Origin: Streptomyces atratus
GTDB taxonomy: Bacteria > Actinomycetota > Actinomycetes > Streptomycetales > Streptomycetaceae
Direction: 5' to 3'
Length of the DNA: 64,000 bases
NCBI RefSeq assembly: GCF_014648655.1
Contig: NZ_BMRN01000006.1
Location: 2,922-66,921, forward strand
Part shown: positions 1 through 8,740 of the stretch, piece after piece
How the letters are laid out: every line of letters begins with the position of its first letter
Position numbering within the stretch: position 1 is the stretch's first letter
Position numbers and translations under genes: made by a program
Notes under the pieces: generated by a model
Databases searched by the model: none
Told to the model about the DNA's origin: nothing
Seen by the model: only the letters and a program-made list of their open reading frames with translations

Positions 1-367
1 ACGAATCTGACGATGCGGCAGCTCGCCCCGCTCTTCGGTGTCTCCAAGTCCGCAGTCGGCCGCATCATCGACCATCTCGGCCCGCTGCTGGCCCTGCGGC
101 CCCGACGCCGCTTCGCCAAGGACACCGTCCTGATCGTCGACGGCACCCTCGTGCCCACGCGCGACCACACGGTGGCTGAGCAGTCGAAAAACTACCGGTA
201 CTCCACCGCACAACAAGTCCCACAAGCAAGTACGCGCCCGCGTCGAGCACGTCTTCGCAAGGATGAAGACCTGGAAGATCCTGCACGACTGCCGCCTCAA
301 AGGCGACGGCGTTCACCACGCCATGAGTGGTATCGCGCGACTGCACAACCTGAACATCACCGGATAG
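1..367 (+). pseudogene. IS5-type DDE transposase remnant, 5' end outside window, internal deletion
   Basis: Reading from base 1, the frame gives a helix-turn-helix segment (LFGVSKSAVGRIIDHL) followed by VDGTLVPTRDHTVAEQSKN, the first catalytic block of IS5-group DDE transposases common in Streptomyces. After about codon 68 the frame changes. A different frame then reads KSHKQVRARVEHVFARM and ends GVHHAMSGIARLHNLNITG with a stop at 365-367, which is the normal C-terminus of the same family. The roughly 70 residues that should lie between, including the second catalytic Asp, are absent. This is therefore an internal deletion with a frame change, not a single frameshift. The element is dead and its left end lies outside the window. 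It sits beside the P450/injection-system region and may mark an old rearrangement (inference). Confidence 0.8.
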
Positions 368-448
368 GGGAGCGAGCCGTCAGCGCAACGGTGTTCGCAC
401 CCCTCAGGTGATCATTGCGGGACAAGTCTTAAGCAGACAGATCGAACG

Positions 449-1723
449 TCAGGCACCGGCCAGCCGCACCGGCAGCGACTTCAGCCCGTTGATGAAGTTC
501 GACACCAGACGGCGTGGTGGGGCCGCGAGGTGGAGTGGGCCGCATGGCAGGGCTTGTCGCGCCTCCTCGTACAGCGCCCGTAGCTGCAGCCGCGCGAAGT
601 GGGCGCCCAGGCAGACGTGCGGGCCGTCGCCGAAGGAGATGTGGGGGTTGGGGGTGCGCGAGAGGTCCAGGGCGAATGGGGTGGGGAAGACACGTTCGTC
701 GTGGTTGGCCGAGGCGTGGAAGACGACCACCTTGTCACCGGTGCGGATACGGGTGCCAGCCAGCACCGTGTCCTGGGTGGCCGTGCGGCGGAAGGTGAGG
801 ACCGGTGGGTGGCGGCGGAGGAGTTCGTCCACGGCCGTCGTGAATCCCACATCGCCGTTGCGCAGGCGGTCGTACGCCTCGGGGTTCTCCGCCAACAGGT
901 GCAGGCCGCCGGGGGCCGCGCTGCGTACCGTGTCGTTTCCTGCCACCACCAGCAGGAAGAAGAACATCTCCAGTTCCGGCGCGGTGAGTTCGGGGTCCGT
1001 AGCCAGGGCTGTCATCACGTCGTCGCCGGGGTGTCGGCGCTTGTGCGCCGCCAGTGCGTGCGCGTAGTCGAACATGTCGCGCAGTGACGCCGGGGACCTC
1101 GGGTTGACCGGCTTGCCGTCCGGGCCCATTACCGGTGTGCCGGCTTCGTCGGGGTCCTGGTAGCCGATGACGCGCTGGGTCCAGTGGAGGAGGAGCGCGC
1201 GGTCGGTGTCCGGTACGCCGAGCAGGTCGGTGAGGTTGAGCAGGGCGTAGTCGTCGGTGACCTGGGCGACGAGGTCGCAGGTGCCGTCGCCGGCCCGCGC
1301 CTCGGTGACCGCGCGGGTGAGCAGGGAGCGGGCGCGTTCGCGGACGACGGTCTCGAAGCGGTCGATGCGCTTCGGGGTGAAGGCGCGGCTGACGAGTACG
1401 CGCAGGCGTCGGTGGTGGGGCGGGTCCTGGTTGAGCATCATGCGGCGGATGAACGGGAGGTCGGCGGGGTCCGGGTCGCGGATCTGGGTGGCGCCCAGGT
1501 ACGAGGAGTAGGTCCGGGAGTCCTTCAGTACGCGGACGGCGTCCTCGTGCCGGGTGATCGCCCAGAAGCCGGGGCCCGCCGGCCAGCCGAGCACCTCCGG
1601 CTCCTCCTGCCACGCCACGGGGTGGTGGTCGCGCAGGTGACGGTAGTGGTCGTGGGGGATGCCCTGCCCGTACTGCCTGGGGTCGAAGACGTCCGGCACG
1701 GACACGGAGCCGGAGCCGGTCAT
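449..1723 (-). CDS. cytochrome P450, CYP125/124/142-like
   Basis: A 424-residue soluble bacterial P450, a haem-thiolate monooxygenase needing ferredoxin partners that are not encoded nearby. Visible motifs are the I-helix AGNDT with its catalytic Thr, the ExxR motif ELLR, and the haem loop FGDGPHVCLGAHFAR with Cys near residue 371 as ligand. The C-terminal pattern (SANHDERVF, RTPNPHISFG, then NGLKSLPV) resembles the actinobacterial CYP125/CYP124/CYP142 group that hydroxylates sterol or methyl-branched lipid side chains. That is a resemblance by eye, not a proven subfamily. The ATG at 1723 overlaps the stop of the upstream hydrolase by four bases (ATGA), so the two are translationally coupled. 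A longer in-frame start exists but reads through the hydrolase in the wrong frame and is rejected. Confidence 0.9.
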   Translation of the reverse strand: MTGSGSVSVPDVFDPRQYGQGIPHDHYRHLRDHHPVAWQEEPEVLGWPAGPGFWAITRHEDAVRVLKDSRTYSSYLGATQIRDPDPADLPFIRRMMLNQDPPHHRRLRVLVSRAFTPKRIDRFETVVRERARSLLTRAVTEARAGDGTCDLVAQVTDDYALLNLTDLLGVPDTDRALLLHWTQRVIGYQDPDEAGTPVMGPDGKPVNPRSPASLRDMFDYAHALAAHKRRHPGDDVMTALATDPELTAPELEMFFFLLVVAGNDTVRSAAPGGLHLLAENPEAYDRLRNGDVGFTTAVDELLRRHPPVLTFRRTATQDTVLAGTRIRTGDKVVVFHASANHDERVFPTPFALDLSRTPNPHISFGDGPHVCLGAHFARLQLRALYEEARQALPCGPLHLAAPPRRLVSNFINGLKSLPVRLAGA

Positions 1724-2523
1724 GCCTTCGCCTCGCCGTCCTCCGCGTCCTCCCCGTCCGCCCGCAGGAAGTCCTCCACCACGCGGATCAGGTCGAGCGG
1801 GGCCTCGTCCATCGCATAGTGGCCGCACGACGGCAGCTCCACCAGTTCGGCCCGCGGGAACCAGCGCATCCAGGTGGCGCGCTGCAATTCGGCGGAGAGG
1901 GCCGGGTCCAGCGCACCCACGACGGCGAGAGCGGGTACGGGCGAACCCTCGATCCGGTCGTGGAAGTCCTCGCCCGCCCAGGAGTCCAGCCAGGCCCGGA
2001 ACGCCTTCGCGTCGCTGCACGCGACCGAGCGGCGCACCATGCGGTCCAGCCAGCCTGCCGGGCGCCGGCCCCCGGTGGTGGTGTCGAGGATGATCCGCCG
2101 GTTCTGCGGGGTGTACGCCGCCGCGGCAAAGAGTTCCCACTGCTCGGGCGGGAGCGGAAGGCCGGACGCGGGGACGGGCGAGACCCCGACGATCCTGCGT
2201 ACCCGCTCCGGCGCGGCGGCCAGTGTCCGCTGGATGACGGAGCCGCCCATCGAGTGGCCGATCAGCGAGAACCGCTCCCAGCCGAGCCGGTCGGCCAGCG
2301 CGAGCACATCCTTCGCCCCCTCGGCAGTGGTGTACGAACCGTCCGTATCCCGCGCCTCGCCGTATCCCCGCAGGTCCACCACCGCGTACTGGAACGAACC
2401 GAGGTCGAGGTCCGGCAGCACGGGGGCGTACGCGGAGCGGTCGGCAAGCCAGCCGTGCACCGCGATCACCTTGTGCGGGCCTTCGCCGTGCAGTTCGTGG
2501 GGCAGAACAGACAATGCGGTCAC
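1720..2523 (-). CDS. alpha/beta-fold hydrolase
   Basis: A 267-residue alpha/beta hydrolase. It has the nucleophile elbow GHSMGGS, an oxyanion-region HGW near the N-terminus (IAVHGWLADR) and a C-terminal catalytic His in CGHYAMDEAP. An Asp in GALDPA is likely the third triad member. There is no signal peptide, so it is cytoplasmic. The substrate cannot be read; lipases, esterases and haloperoxidase-like hydrolases share this fold. The GTG start has a GGGAG ribosome site six bases upstream. It is the first gene of a two-gene operon with the P450, suggesting that both act on one hydrophobic substrate (inference). Confidence 0.88.
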   Translation of the reverse strand: MTALSVLPHELHGEGPHKVIAVHGWLADRSAYAPVLPDLDLGSFQYAVVDLRGYGEARDTDGSYTTAEGAKDVLALADRLGWERFSLIGHSMGGSVIQRTLAAAPERVRRIVGVSPVPASGLPLPPEQWELFAAAAYTPQNRRIILDTTTGGRRPAGWLDRMVRRSVACSDAKAFRAWLDSWAGEDFHDRIEGSPVPALAVVGALDPALSAELQRATWMRWFPRAELVELPSCGHYAMDEAPLDLIRVVEDFLRADGEDAEDGEAKA

Positions 2524-2554
2524 GCTGACTCCCGTCGCCGTACGGAAAGGAACC

Positions 2555-2573
2555 GGCCGGTCACCGACCGGCC
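2555..2573 (-). terminator. hairpin downstream of the AAA+ ATPase gene
   Basis: A perfect 8-bp stem (GGCCGGTC / GACCGGCC) with a 3-base loop lies between the AAA+ ATPase stop and the hydrolase start on the minus strand. It suggests that the injection-system accessory transcript ends here and that the hydrolase-P450 pair is a separate unit. No T-run follows, so termination strength is uncertain. Confidence 0.5.
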
Positions 2574-2649
2574 CCCGCCCACGGTGGCGCCAACTCCGGG
2601 CCGGCGCAAGGGCACCCGCGCTGGATCGGGCCAGGGTCTTTCGTTCGGG

Positions 2650-4770
2650 TCAGGCCAGCAGCTCCAGATACGGGCCGAACTCCGATGCCAGGGTCAGCCG
2701 GCCCAGCTTCTGGTACTCGCGCTGGATCGCGTGGATCAGCGTCGGCATCGTCACCGGTTCGCCCGTGTCCGCCGCCAGGTACGCGGACGTCACCGCGACC
2801 GAGCGGATGTTGCCGCCCGCCAGCTCGAAGTTCTCCGCGCAGAAGGCGAGGTCCAGGTCCTTGCCCCGGGGCAGTACGGGGCCCAGGCAGCGCTCCCAGA
2901 GAACGAGGCGCTGTTCGGGGTCCGGGACCGGGAAGTCGATGACGAGGTCCAGACGGCGGGTGAACGCGTCGTCCAGGTTGGCCCGGAGGTTGGTGGCGAG
3001 GATGGCCAGGCCATCGAAGGACTCCATGCGCTGGAGCAGGTACGCGCTCTCGACGTTCGCGTAGCGGTCGTGGGCGTCCTTCACGTCCGAGCGTTTGCCG
3101 AAGATCGCGTCCGCCTCGTCGAAGAGGAGGACTCCGTTCACGCCTGCGGCTTCCGAGAAGATGCGTTCCAGGTTCTTCTCCGTCTCGCCCACATATTTGT
3201 CGATCACCGTCGCCAGATCCACCGTGTAGAGGTCCAGGCCCAGGTCCGCGGCGATGACCTCCGCCGACATCGTCTTGCCGGTGCCCGAGTCGCCCGCGAA
3301 GAGGGCGGAAACGCCCCGTCCCCTGCCACCTCCGGGGCGCATACCCCACTCCCCCAGGACCCGGTCGCGATGCCTCGCGCGGGCCGTGAGTTCGCGGAGC
3401 TGGGCGTGGGTGTCCGGCGGGAGGACCAGGTCGTCCCAGGTGACGGTGGGTTCGATGCGGCGGGCCAGGCGGTCCAGGCCCGCCGCGTTCTGGGCGCGGG
3501 CGCCCTGGCGTACGTGGTCGGGCGTGAGGGTGCCGCCGTCCAGGTGGGTGGTCTGGGCGGCGCCCCGGGCGGCGCGGGTGATCTGTTCCGGTGTGAGGAG
3601 GAACGGTGAGAGCAGGCGGTCCACGTCGATGGTTTCGGGGACGGGGGCCTCGTACGCGTCGGTCCAGAGGGCGGCTCTGGTCGAGGGTTCCACGCGTGGG
3701 GCGTGCAGGAGGAGGGGCGGGGCGGCGGACCAGGCGGCGTCCCAGGGGGCCCGGCCCACCAGGATCGTGGGGACCGGGGTGCCGGTGAGCCGCCGCAGGA
3801 GTTCCGGGTGTTCGCGGGAGACCGCGTCGAGCGGAGCGCAGACCAGGCCGGAGCCGGTCAGTCGGGCCTCGCGAACCAGGGAGCGGACCGCCTCAACGGG
3901 GGACGGGTCCTCGGCCAGTCGCGCCAGATCCAGGCCCAGGACCCGGTGGCCCGCGAGGGTCAGCGCGGAGGCCGCGAGGGCCGTGCCCGCGCCGCCCTGG
4001 TCCTCGCGGAGGTAGGCGAGCGAGGCGCCTCGGGCAAGGGCCGCAGCCAGCGGAGCCGGGTCGCCGACGCCCGGTACGGCGTGCCAGGGGGCGAGGAGAT
4101 CGGCCAGCCGGGGGTCGGGGGTGTCGTCGCCCAACAGGTGCGCGGTGACCCGGTCGGGAACGCGGAGCGCACGGCTCAGGAACGGACGGTCCAGGTCCTC
4201 GACCAGGAGGAGGCGGCCCTCACGCAGTGGGGCAAGTGCCGACAGCCGACCGCGCGCCACCTGGTCGGCGGGGGACAGACCGCAGAGCCCCAGGGCCAGA
4301 CCGATGGACGGGCGGCGGCGGGTGACGTCGTCGTTCAGGTAGCCGTAGAACGCCTCGAAGCGGTCGTCGAGATCCGGTACGAGCGTGATGAGGAGAATCT
4401 CGATGTCGAGGGCGGTGAGGTCGAACTCACCGGCCAGGGACGTGAGTCGGGATGCTTCGGGCAGGGCGGTGAGCCGGGAGGCCCGGGTCGGCGTCTCGGC
4501 CGACGTCTCGGCCGGCGCACCGTGTGGCGCACCGGGCGGCGTCTCCGTCGCCGTCTCGTCGTGGTCCGGAACGGGCGACGGGAAGGCGCGGGCCTCCTCC
4601 GCGTCCAGCAGACGGGCGATGTTCTCGTCCGTGAGGTAGAGCCCACGGAAGGCGTCGTCCGGGTCCGGGTCGGTGAGCTGCCGGGCCTCGACCGCTCGTC
4701 GGATGCGCTGCTCCACCGCTACCGCACGGGCGAGGAGATGGCGCAGGTTCGGGTCGCCTGCGGTTGTCAT
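2650..4770 (-). CDS. AAA+ ATPase of contractile injection system type (Afp15/Pvc15-like)
   Basis: A 706-residue ATPase. The C-terminal AAA module carries Walker A GDSGTGKT near residue 491, Walker B VLLFDEADA near 546, then ESAYLLQRMESFDG and an arginine-finger region NLDDAFTRRLD. The first half has helical segments and a degenerate ATPase-like block (EDQGGAGTALAAS) without a proper P-loop. AAA+ proteins of this layout are encoded in extracellular and Streptomyces cytoplasmic contractile injection systems beside the DUF4255 tail-cap gene, as here. The family is implicated in assembly or remodelling of the particle (established for the family, mechanism uncertain). The ATG overlaps the DUF4255 stop by four bases. 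No structural tail gene follows downstream, which is unusual. Confidence 0.85.
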   Translation of the reverse strand: MTTAGDPNLRHLLARAVAVEQRIRRAVEARQLTDPDPDDAFRGLYLTDENIARLLDAEEARAFPSPVPDHDETATETPPGAPHGAPAETSAETPTRASRLTALPEASRLTSLAGEFDLTALDIEILLITLVPDLDDRFEAFYGYLNDDVTRRRPSIGLALGLCGLSPADQVARGRLSALAPLREGRLLLVEDLDRPFLSRALRVPDRVTAHLLGDDTPDPRLADLLAPWHAVPGVGDPAPLAAALARGASLAYLREDQGGAGTALAASALTLAGHRVLGLDLARLAEDPSPVEAVRSLVREARLTGSGLVCAPLDAVSREHPELLRRLTGTPVPTILVGRAPWDAAWSAAPPLLLHAPRVEPSTRAALWTDAYEAPVPETIDVDRLLSPFLLTPEQITRAARGAAQTTHLDGGTLTPDHVRQGARAQNAAGLDRLARRIEPTVTWDDLVLPPDTHAQLRELTARARHRDRVLGEWGMRPGGGRGRGVSALFAGDSGTGKTMSAEVIAADLGLDLYTVDLATVIDKYVGETEKNLERIFSEAAGVNGVLLFDEADAIFGKRSDVKDAHDRYANVESAYLLQRMESFDGLAILATNLRANLDDAFTRRLDLVIDFPVPDPEQRLVLWERCLGPVLPRGKDLDLAFCAENFELAGGNIRSVAVTSAYLAADTGEPVTMPTLIHAIQREYQKLGRLTLASEFGPYLELLA

Positions 4771-5597
4771 TCGGCGCCGTCCTCCGTGCTGTCCTCGACA
4801 TGGTCTGCCGCGCCGCCCCGCATGCCGTCCGCCGCAGCGGCCTTGCGGCTCTCGGTGATACGGAGGGACAGACCGCGCGGCCGTTCCGTGTCAGAGGTAC
4901 GGGGGACGCCCCCGCCCGGACTGCCCGGACCGTCCAGCCGGCCAGGGCGGCCCGGTCGGCCTCCGTACACCGGAAGTCCTCCGCGCCCCGGCATCGGTTC
5001 CGACAACGGCTCGGCCCCCTCGGGTATGTCCCCGAAGCGGGCCTGCAACCCCTCGTCCCCCACCGGCGGGCCGACCACATAGCTCGGCGACGCCGTCACC
5101 GGCACGCTGATCACCAGGTCCAGCGAGGGCTTCAACTCGCCACCCAGCGCGCTCCACACGTCGGCGAACGAGCGGTCCTCCGGCGGCGGCAGCGCGATCG
5201 ACATCGGTACGGCTGCCCCGATCTCCGCCAAGGTGCCCGTCAGCCGCTCCGGAGGCAGCGCCTCGTAACGCAGCAGGCAGCCGAGCAGCGACGAGAGCAG
5301 CCGGTGCTCGTCCTCCGGGCGCTTCGTCCATGCCGTGATCAGGTACGAGAGCTTGAAGAAGCGGGGTGGGCGGCGGCGCGCGATGATTGTGCCGCGCTCG
5401 TCGTACTCGTTGTGCAGCCCTCGCTCACGCCTCCGCATGTCCTCGCGGATGTCGTAGAGGTAGAGGTTGACCATGGGTGCGTTGACCTTCGCCGCCCATT
5501 CACGGGTCGGGGCGTCGAAGACCACCGCGATCTGGACGCCTTCGAGCACCTCCGCCCTGATCAGGGCCCGCAGTACGTCGTCGACCTCGTGGATCAT
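4767..5597 (-). CDS. DUF4255 (Pvc16_N) tail-cap/terminator protein
   Basis: A 276-residue protein. Its N-terminal 190 residues (IHEVDDVLRALI, then APMVNLYLYDIREDMRRRE) are typical of DUF4255, the Pvc16/Afp16 family that caps the distal end of contractile injection particles and sets tube length. The C-terminal tail, about residues 230-276, is Pro/Gly-rich. The ATG at 5597 was chosen because it has a GGGAGTG site at good spacing and starts the conserved domain; an upstream extension of 91 codons is Arg/Ser-rich shadow sequence. It is coupled to the AAA+ gene (ATGA overlap) and follows the vWA gene after 28 bases. A cap protein without sheath and tube genes in view is the puzzle of this locus. 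Confidence 0.85.
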   Translation of the reverse strand: MIHEVDDVLRALIRAEVLEGVQIAVVFDAPTREWAAKVNAPMVNLYLYDIREDMRRRERGLHNEYDERGTIIARRRPPRFFKLSYLITAWTKRPEDEHRLLSSLLGCLLRYEALPPERLTGTLAEIGAAVPMSIALPPPEDRSFADVWSALGGELKPSLDLVISVPVTASPSYVVGPPVGDEGLQARFGDIPEGAEPLSEPMPGRGGLPVYGGRPGRPGRLDGPGSPGGGVPRTSDTERPRGLSLRITESRKAAAADGMRGGAADHVEDSTEDGAE

Positions 5598-5625
5598 CCG
5601 ATCACTCCCGTACGGTCGTCGGCGC

Positions 5626-7713
5626 TCATGCGCGGCCCGCGAAGTCCGGTGGCTGGAGATTCCGCTGGACCACCAGGACCGGTTTCTGCAGTCGGTCGAG
5701 GTCGCGCGAGTCCGCCCGCAGCTTGCGCGGGCCGAGCTTGTCCTTGCGCAGAACCAGGATCTGCACCTCGAAGGTGCCGTCGCGGCCCACCGTGGCGACC
5801 GATCCCTCGGGGGTGATGCCGGTGTTCCACGTGAAACGTACGGTCGCGCCCGGCGGGTAGTCCTTGCCACGGGCCAGCACCGGCTGGCCCGGCTTCGCGA
5901 CCTGCGGCGTGACGGTCAGCGAGGGCTTCAGGACGCGCAGCCGGTCGGTGCCCTGATTGTTGGCCTTGCGGCGGTCGGGCAGCGTGCCGCGCGCGGTGGC
6001 CCGTACGTCCCCGGTGATCGCCGCGCGGTACGTCGCCGTCTGGGTCACCTCGATGCGGCCACCGGCCGGGATGGTGCACGGTTCGGCCTCCGTGCAGCGG
6101 GTCAGGGCGGGCAGGCTGCGGTCCTTCGCCTTGGACGGTTTCGGCCAGGCGGAACCGATGACCACGCCGGTCGCCGGGTCCGGACCGGCGTTGGTGACGG
6201 TGAAGCGGGCACGGGCCGGCCGGCCGGTGTACGTACGGTCCGGGCTGACATCGACCTTCATCGCCACATCCGCCGAGGGCGGCACGGGGGCCTCAAGGAC
6301 CTCGATCTGTGCCGTGTCCGTCCCGGTGTTGCCCGCCGAGTCGGTGGCCGAGCAGGTCACCGTGGTGCTGCCGACCGGGAAGAGCGAGCCGGAGGGCGGG
6401 GTGCAGGTCACCGGGAGCGTGCCGTCGGTGGCGTCCTGGGCGGTGGCGGCGTACGTCACGCGCGCGCCCTTCTTGTCCTTGGCCCGGACGGTCAGATCGT
6501 CCACGGTGACGACGGGCGCGTCGATGTCGTTCACGTCGATGTTGATCTGTTCCTGGAAGTCCGGGTCGGCCGCAGCGGCCGGCCCGATCGTGTCCGTGCC
6601 CGGGGCCTGGGTGCCCATCAGGAACTGGACGGTGCAGCTCAGCCGGGTGCCCTGGGGTGCGTCCGCGGAGACGTCGATGTTCTCCGCGAAGTGCGCTGTG
6701 TCCCCGCTGGTGACCTGCCGGATGGGCGGGTCCAGGCTGACGGACAAGTGAGGGTCGCAGTTGTCGAGGCGGTAGCCGACGGAGGTGGGGAGGTTGTTGA
6801 AGCCCTCGATGATGGCTTCGGTCACTCCGTCCCCGGGAATTCCGTTGAGCATGCGACCGTTGGTGGCTGCGGTGATCCGTTTGGCCTGGTCGGGCTCGTG
6901 GTACGGGTCCTGGTACGTGGGGCTGGTATATCCGTCGCCGTTGAGCCCGTCACCGTTCTCGGTCGTCACGTCGACGGCGATGACGCGTATGCCCTTGTCC
7001 TGGAGCGCGAACACCGCTTCCTCGTAAGGGATCTTGTTGCTGGGGTTGTGGCTCGACGCGTCACCGACCAGGACGACCACAGGGCTGGCGCCGTCCCGGA
7101 AGACGGTTTCGCCGTCCGCTCCGTTGGCCACCTTCCACAGCGCGTAGATCCAGTCCTCGGACGGGCCCTTGCTCCTGCCGCCACGGGTGATGGTCAGCTT
7201 GTCGACACCCTGCTTCTGTACGTCGTCCAGGTTTGACGTCAGTCCTTGGAGGACAGCGAACTCCGCTGTCGGATCGTCCTTCTCGTCGCCATAGGTGGCC
7301 ACCGCAAAGCGCGAATCCTGCTGCTGTTCACGGACCTTCTCCGTGATGGACCTCAAGCCCGTCTGTACATCGCCGATCGGGACGCCCATGCTCTTGGTGC
7401 CGTCCACCAGCAGCACCACATCCGGCTTCGGCGGAATCGCAGGCGTACGCACCTGCTTGGCCACACCCGTGGAGCCGCCGGGGTCGACCGCGTCGGTGAA
7501 CTCGGCGGGGGTGACCCAGGGCTCGGGGACGGCCACCGTCGGCGCCCCGGAGGTCACGGCCGAGCCGGGGGCGATGCCGGTGGCCACGAGGAGAAGGGCC
7601 AGCGCCGGGACACGGAGCACGGCGAGGGTCCTGCGCGAGACGGAGGACCGGGGCCGGGTCACCGGACCCGACCGCGACCGCGGCGCCCGCTGAAGCGGCT
7701 GGAACCAGCGCAC
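5626..7713 (-). CDS. secreted von Willebrand factor A / HYR / DUF11-type protein
   Basis: A 695-residue exported protein. The N-terminus is Arg-rich, followed by a hydrophobic core (LALLLVATGIAPGSA) typical of a signal peptide. A vWA domain spans about residues 95-310, with a variant MIDAS motif DGTKS in place of the usual DxSxS. An HYR-like domain follows (FPVGSTTVTCSATDSAGN, near residues 420-500). Then comes a DUF11-like stretch (FTVTNAGPDPATGV) and an Ig-like C-terminal domain (ARGKDYPPGATVRFTW). The family suggests metal-dependent adhesion or complex assembly outside the membrane. It lies in the injection-system accessory operon between the LuxR gene and the cap gene. The GTG start at 7713 has GGGGAG seven bases upstream. 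Whether it contacts the particle is unknown. Confidence 0.82.
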   Translation of the reverse strand: MRWFQPLQRAPRSRSGPVTRPRSSVSRRTLAVLRVPALALLLVATGIAPGSAVTSGAPTVAVPEPWVTPAEFTDAVDPGGSTGVAKQVRTPAIPPKPDVVLLVDGTKSMGVPIGDVQTGLRSITEKVREQQQDSRFAVATYGDEKDDPTAEFAVLQGLTSNLDDVQKQGVDKLTITRGGRSKGPSEDWIYALWKVANGADGETVFRDGASPVVVLVGDASSHNPSNKIPYEEAVFALQDKGIRVIAVDVTTENGDGLNGDGYTSPTYQDPYHEPDQAKRITAATNGRMLNGIPGDGVTEAIIEGFNNLPTSVGYRLDNCDPHLSVSLDPPIRQVTSGDTAHFAENIDVSADAPQGTRLSCTVQFLMGTQAPGTDTIGPAAAADPDFQEQINIDVNDIDAPVVTVDDLTVRAKDKKGARVTYAATAQDATDGTLPVTCTPPSGSLFPVGSTTVTCSATDSAGNTGTDTAQIEVLEAPVPPSADVAMKVDVSPDRTYTGRPARARFTVTNAGPDPATGVVIGSAWPKPSKAKDRSLPALTRCTEAEPCTIPAGGRIEVTQTATYRAAITGDVRATARGTLPDRRKANNQGTDRLRVLKPSLTVTPQVAKPGQPVLARGKDYPPGATVRFTWNTGITPEGSVATVGRDGTFEVQILVLRKDKLGPRKLRADSRDLDRLQKPVLVVQRNLQPPDFAGRA

Positions 7714-7810
7714 GGAAGTCTCCCCACCCTCGGCCGATCGGCATACCGGACGCCACGGTCCCGTAAGCGCAGCCGACCCGCAGCGGTACAGGAGTCACAC
7801 CCCCGGGAAA

Positions 7811-7838
7811 CCCCCGCTGCCCTTTCGGGCAGCGGGGG
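7811..7838 (-). terminator. strong hairpin after the LuxR gene
   Basis: A perfect 12-bp stem (CCCCCGCTGCCC / GGGCAGCGGGGG) with loop TTTC. On the minus strand it lies just downstream of the LuxR stop and before the vWA start, and is followed by a short T-run. It probably separates or attenuates the regulator transcript from the vWA-cap-ATPase genes. Confidence 0.8.
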
Positions 7839-7902
7839 ATCTACCGAACTTCCGGATCTGCCGTAGCCGTCAGAGCTGCCGTATGCGTCCGTACCGGACG
7901 GC

Positions 7903-8529
7903 TCAGATCAGCCCCTGCCGCATCGCGTACGCCACCGCGTGCGACCGGTTCCGCAGCTGCAGCCGGGTCATCACCGAATGCAGCACGTTCTTGATCGTGC
8001 GCTCGGAATAGGCCAGCTTCGTCGCGATGTCCGCGGTGTCGTACCCCTCCGCGACCAGGCGCAGCACATCCACCTCGCGCGCCGCGAGACCGGTGAAGTG
8101 CAGACCGCGCGGGCCGAGCACCTGTCCCTGGAGGCGACCCACCTCCTCGAGCAGTCTTCCCAGCAGGTCGGAGGGCAGATGGCCCTCGCCCCGCGCCACC
8201 GTCCCGATGACCTGCACCAGATGCTCCGGGGTCGACTCGGAGCGCCTGACCACACCGGCGACGCCGCACTCCGCGGCACTCACCAGTTTCTGCTCGTCGA
8301 TGTCCGTGGTGACGAGGACGGTGCGTGAGGTGCTGGTGCGCTGAATGTGGCGCAGCATCGTCAGCACCTCCTCGTCGACCGCGTCCACGACGACCACCAC
8401 GATCTGAGGTGAGGTGTCGCCCTCCCCCCACTCCGTCACGCTGACCTCGGGACGGGTACGCAGCTGACTGGCCACGCCCGCCTGCGAGATCGGATCCTGG
8501 GCCCGTAATGCGACAGTGATGCGCTCCAT
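7903..8529 (-). CDS. LuxR-type response regulator, atypical receiver
   Basis: A 208-residue regulator. Residues 1-120 form a receiver-like domain lacking the usual N-terminal acidic pair (RAQDPISQAG instead of the normal DD block), so phosphorylation is doubtful. A LuxR helix-turn-helix occupies the last 65 residues (LAAREVDVLRLVAEGYDT, IATKLAYSERTIKNVL, MTRLQLRNRSHAVAYAM). The start at 8529 has GGGGGAG at seven bases. It is divergent from the bitopic membrane protein gene across 211 bases and upstream of the vWA-cap-ATPase genes, so it is the likely local regulator. A LuxR response regulator beside the AAA+/DUF4255 pair is recalled from Streptomyces injection-system clusters. Confidence 0.87.
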   Translation of the reverse strand: MERITVALRAQDPISQAGVASQLRTRPEVSVTEWGEGDTSPQIVVVVVDAVDEEVLTMLRHIQRTSTSRTVLVTTDIDEQKLVSAAECGVAGVVRRSESTPEHLVQVIGTVARGEGHLPSDLLGRLLEEVGRLQGQVLGPRGLHFTGLAAREVDVLRLVAEGYDTADIATKLAYSERTIKNVLHSVMTRLQLRNRSHAVAYAMRQGLI

Positions 8530-8740
8530 GGCAATGCTCCCCCTGAGCAGCAGCCGCTGGCATCACACTGAACACAACCATCACGGCTGCTTACGTGTGC
8601 CTCACTCGTCTTGAGGCGGTCAGACGATTCCCGCGTATGCCTACAGGGAAACAGAAAAGCCGATCCGGGCACAGAATCTGCCCGGAAGTGTTCCTTCACG
8701 GCCGATGTCAGCGTTCGGCGCCGACCCTACGGTGCGCCCT

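Noticed and set aside
408..1087. Plus-strand open frames opposite the P450 gene
   Set aside because: They are antisense shadows of a clear P450 with all signature motifs; their translations are Arg/Gly-rich without family character.
1819..5816. Long plus-strand open frames across the hydrolase, ATPase and cap genes
   Set aside because: High-GC antisense shadows; the minus-strand proteins have intact catalytic motifs and overlapping starts and stops.
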